33,657 nt of DNA from Chara braunii (taxonomy: Eukaryota; Streptophyta; Charophyceae; Charales; Characeae). Of the stretch, positions 31,605-33,657 are shown piece after piece. The notes under the pieces are model-generated. The model saw nothing but the letters and a program-made list of their open reading frames with translations, was not told the origin of the DNA and made no database searches. A program made the translations under genes and the position numbers. The stretch is from assembly GCA_003427395.1 (NCBI GenBank), contig BFEA01000410.1, positions 872,008 through 905,664 on the forward strand. Direction: 5' to 3'. How positions within the stretch are numbered: position 1 is the stretch's first letter; each line of letters starts with the position of its first letter.

Positions 31605-32782
31605 AGATACCAGATACTGACCACGCAGAGGTGTTCCCTTGACGCAGGTGCTGGAGCGCTGAAGACAAAGCTGCAGCTATGGCACCCCTAGGTAAGTCAT
31701 CAGGTAAGTCCCAGTGTCTGGCCTCCCCTCTCTCCCGCTGCAGTCTCCACTGCAGCCTCCATGCTCACCACCTCTGACCTGCCGCTACTGCGACCAGCGC
31801 TGAAGACTAACGCAGCATAACGCTGAATAGTAGCTCACACGAACCTACCAAGTAAGAGGCAGACCAGTCTATAAATACTACTGGTCTGGCCTCTCCTAGG
31901 TCCTACTGGCCTAAACGTGAGGCCCAGAATGAATGGCCTGGAAATCAATCAGGCCGAACACTTGGATCGAATCCGACGGTCCAAGTGTGATCTGGAAAAG
32001 AAAGGAGGCCAGGGCCTGAACCATTACTGGTACCAGGGCCTGGCCAGGCCGGACTTGGTGTGGGCCTAAAACGGCCCTTTTTCTGGCCTGAACCGACACA
32101 GGCCCTACTTCTGGCGCCCAAAAACTAATGCGCCAGAACGAAGATAAGTCCCTACCCCTTCCTACCTACCTGACGGGTCCTGCTGGTCCCGGGTGGGATC
32201 TACGTCTGCCACAGCCTACCAGTCACCAGTCGCCAACCCGCCGTAAAACCCGCTCCATATGGCCAGGAAAGCCGAATTTTCGACGTCGGGTTACCGGGGG
32301 TAGTGCCAAATAGTTGGTGCTTCTTTGTTTGAAGTGCCTGCAGCACCATTAGGTGGGCAGCTCTGTTCATGATGTCTGTGGTGCATCAAATGGTCTAGAG
32401 GGCCTGCCCATTTGCTGTCGAAATTCATCCTTCTCGTAAAGATCGGACTCTTTCCTCCTCTCACGGTTCAGCCGGGTCAACCAGAACCCGCTGCATCGAC
32501 AGAAGGACATTCCCAGATCAAATTGAGGAGAAAATGATAAAAATCCACAAAGATATTTGGCAATGACTACCAATCATCAATGAGACACGGGGATACCAAT
32601 CACAAGGTCAATGGGTTGCACCGAGTTTCTTGAAAGTTTGCCAGCGGCACAGGGAGATACTTAATTGGTGTAATTAATTAACCTATATGGGGGTACACTA
32701 TCCAAATTCTATGATCTAAAATTAGAGGGGAAGCAGAGCTACAGTGTGCAAACAGGCACTAGGTTTGGAAATGGATACGCTC
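31605..32782. other. No gene recognised; GGCC-rich patch
   Basis: 31860-32110 is rich in GGCC/CCTGG words and holds the inverted repeat ACACTTGGA (31958-31966) with TCCAAGTGT (31980-31988), and ACCAGT/ACTGGT at 31862-31884. The minus-strand frame 32367-32573 has no recognisable domain. No exon of the flanking gene could be assigned here. Confidence 0.35.
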
Positions 32783-32836
32783 TAGCTCAGTTGGTACAGC
32801 CATGTACTGTTAAAATACAGACCCAAGTTCGAATCC
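32783..32836 (+). repeat. tRNA-derived SINE-like head
   Basis: TAGCTCAGTTGG (32783-32794) is a perfect RNA polymerase III A box, and AGTTCGAATCC (32826-32836) is a B box with one change, at a tRNA-like spacing of 31 bp. The sequence between includes CTGTTAA, as in tRNA-Asn(GTT), but neither the anticodon stem nor the T stem pairs properly and the acceptor stem is absent. It is therefore a tRNA-related relic or SINE promoter rather than a tRNA gene. The body and tail of the element were not delimited. Confidence 0.55.
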
Positions 32837-33279
32837 AGCTACTGTCAGATGAACAGAATACCCACAGTGAAGAAACACAGTGATTACTCCACTTGTGGGG
32901 GTAGAATAGAGGGGGATGCAAGACAATCGGGACGACTTTGGAAGGATTCAGCATAGGGAGAATGCCTGATCCCACCCACCCAATGGGGGAAGTTTTGCAC
33001 AATTTTGGAAATCCTGATGGTATACAGAACTCTCGGCAGGATTACGTTCAATCGTTGATCAAATCCGCCACGAATCAAAACCGCGTGACGACAAATCGGG
33101 CACCACGGGAAACACCGGCTCTAAGTCATAATGGTATGAATGCTTTCATAATTGAAGTGGCTGGGACAAGAAACCAGGTAAGCGAGCATCAGCAAGAAGT
33201 GGAATTCTCATTCAACATCCCCTCATGTCATGATCCAAGTCCTGATGTCTGTACTGGCCTCCTATGTGTCCGATTTTCG

Positions 33280-33375
33280 ATTCAACGCGGGTTCCGCGTT
33301 GAATTATTCAATGCGCATTGAATTTGCATTGAATCCCGTTTAAACGCGCGTTAGACGCGAATAAACGGGGTCCGC
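33280..33375. repeat. Nested palindrome cluster
   Basis: Three inverted repeats occur in under 100 bp: ATTCAACGCG/CGCGTTGAAT (33280-33289, 33295-33304), the perfect 18-bp palindrome ATTCAATGCGCATTGAAT (33306-33323), and CCCGTTTA/TAAACGGG (about 33335-33369). ATTCAA, TTGAAT and GCGCG words recur throughout. Confidence 0.8.
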
Positions 33376-33418
33376 AGTGATTTTTTTCCTGGTCTAAACA
33401 TAATCCCAAAAAATATAT

Positions 33419-33459
33419 ATATGGGGTTGTAGGCCTTTTCGAGGACTACAACCCTATAT
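33419..33459. repeat. Stem-loop, 14-bp stem
   Basis: Arms 33419-33432 (ending GGGTTGTAG) and 33446-33459 (starting CTACAACCC) pair around a 13-nt loop, with one G-T pair. It is flanked by AT-rich DNA and followed by a T-rich stretch. Confidence 0.75.
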
Positions 33460-33579
33460 TTTTATTTTTAATTTTTGATGTTTGACACAGTATATTTTTC
33501 TAGGTTGGGCCGCCGCCCGGCCGGTTGGGCCCGGGGGGGTCCGCCCGGCGAAACGGGGCAACGCAAAAACCCAGCAAGG

Positions 33580-33599
33580 ATTTTTTTTTTTTTTTTTTG
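33580..33599. repeat. Poly-T tract near right edge
   Basis: An 18-bp T-run after a GC-rich block (GGGCCGCCGCCCGG at 33507). The same combination, GC-rich palindromic block plus T-run, is seen in the opposite order at 20350-20440. Confidence 0.8.
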
Positions 33600-33657
33600 G
33601 AAGGTAGGGTTGTGCTGCGCTACCCTAGAGGACCCCGAATCTGCAATAAAAAATGAA

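Noticed and set aside
31298-31668. Minus-strand frames with long Arg-Glu repeats.
   Set aside because: They are translations of the CT/GA microsatellite.
32783-32836. A functional tRNA-Asn gene.
   Set aside because: Anticodon and T stems do not pair and there is no acceptor stem; only the polymerase III boxes are kept.
32938-33321. A 127-codon plus-strand frame with a GTAAGC donor-like site at 33179.
   Set aside because: No family resemblance, it runs into the palindrome cluster, and a single donor-like hexamer is weak evidence.

Overview
The window looks like nuclear DNA of a eukaryote, most likely from the plant/streptophyte lineage. The evidence is a large intron-containing gene with a ZC3HC1/NIPA-type (plant ILP1-like) protein, a Harbinger-type transposase of plant-like form, and abundant microsatellites, degenerate tandem repeats and RNA-gene-derived fragments with almost no compact coding sequence. 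A charophyte-type alga is my best guess for the source, but that is inference only. No prokaryotic operon, rRNA gene or intact tRNA gene was seen.

Layout. 1-300: ATCA/TGAT microsatellite arms around a 44-bp near-perfect palindrome. 1302-2648: a PIF/Harbinger (HARBI1-like) transposase whose DDE triad is present but whose frame is cut by one TAG and one TAA. 3413-4975: two direct tandem copies of a 742-816 bp unit of unknown origin. 5200-9550: mostly non-coding, with one weak coding-like stretch at 6379-6666. 9561-13497: a purine-rich, plus-strand 'coding island' in which open frames follow one another in all three frames with no recognisable family; parts of the predicted proteins resemble each other, so it reads as a decayed multi-gene or long-ORF element. 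13600-15150: AT-rich DNA containing two families of diverged tandem repeats.

15200-26200 is gene-poor and repeat-rich. It holds 72-bp, 97-bp, 66-bp, 27-bp and 19-bp tandem repeats, imperfect inverted repeats, a hammerhead-ribozyme-like core at 20157-20189, and a U6 snRNA-derived fragment at 23604-23640.

The one confident host gene is on the minus strand, from above 30192 down to a TGA at 26228. Its large exon (29445-26566) encodes the start and end of the bipartite zinc-binding/NuBaID (Rsm1-like) region separated by about 770 residues of acidic, Gly/Ser-rich insert. The first C3HC zinc finger is not found and probably lies beyond the right edge or in exons too short to see. To the right of the gene lie an AC microsatellite, a three-unit ~200-bp satellite, a CT/GT microsatellite, a tRNA-derived SINE-like head at 32783-32836, and a cluster of nested palindromes near the right end.

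The strongest candidate for something undescribed is the 9.5-13.5 kb coding island; the hammerhead-like core is the second.
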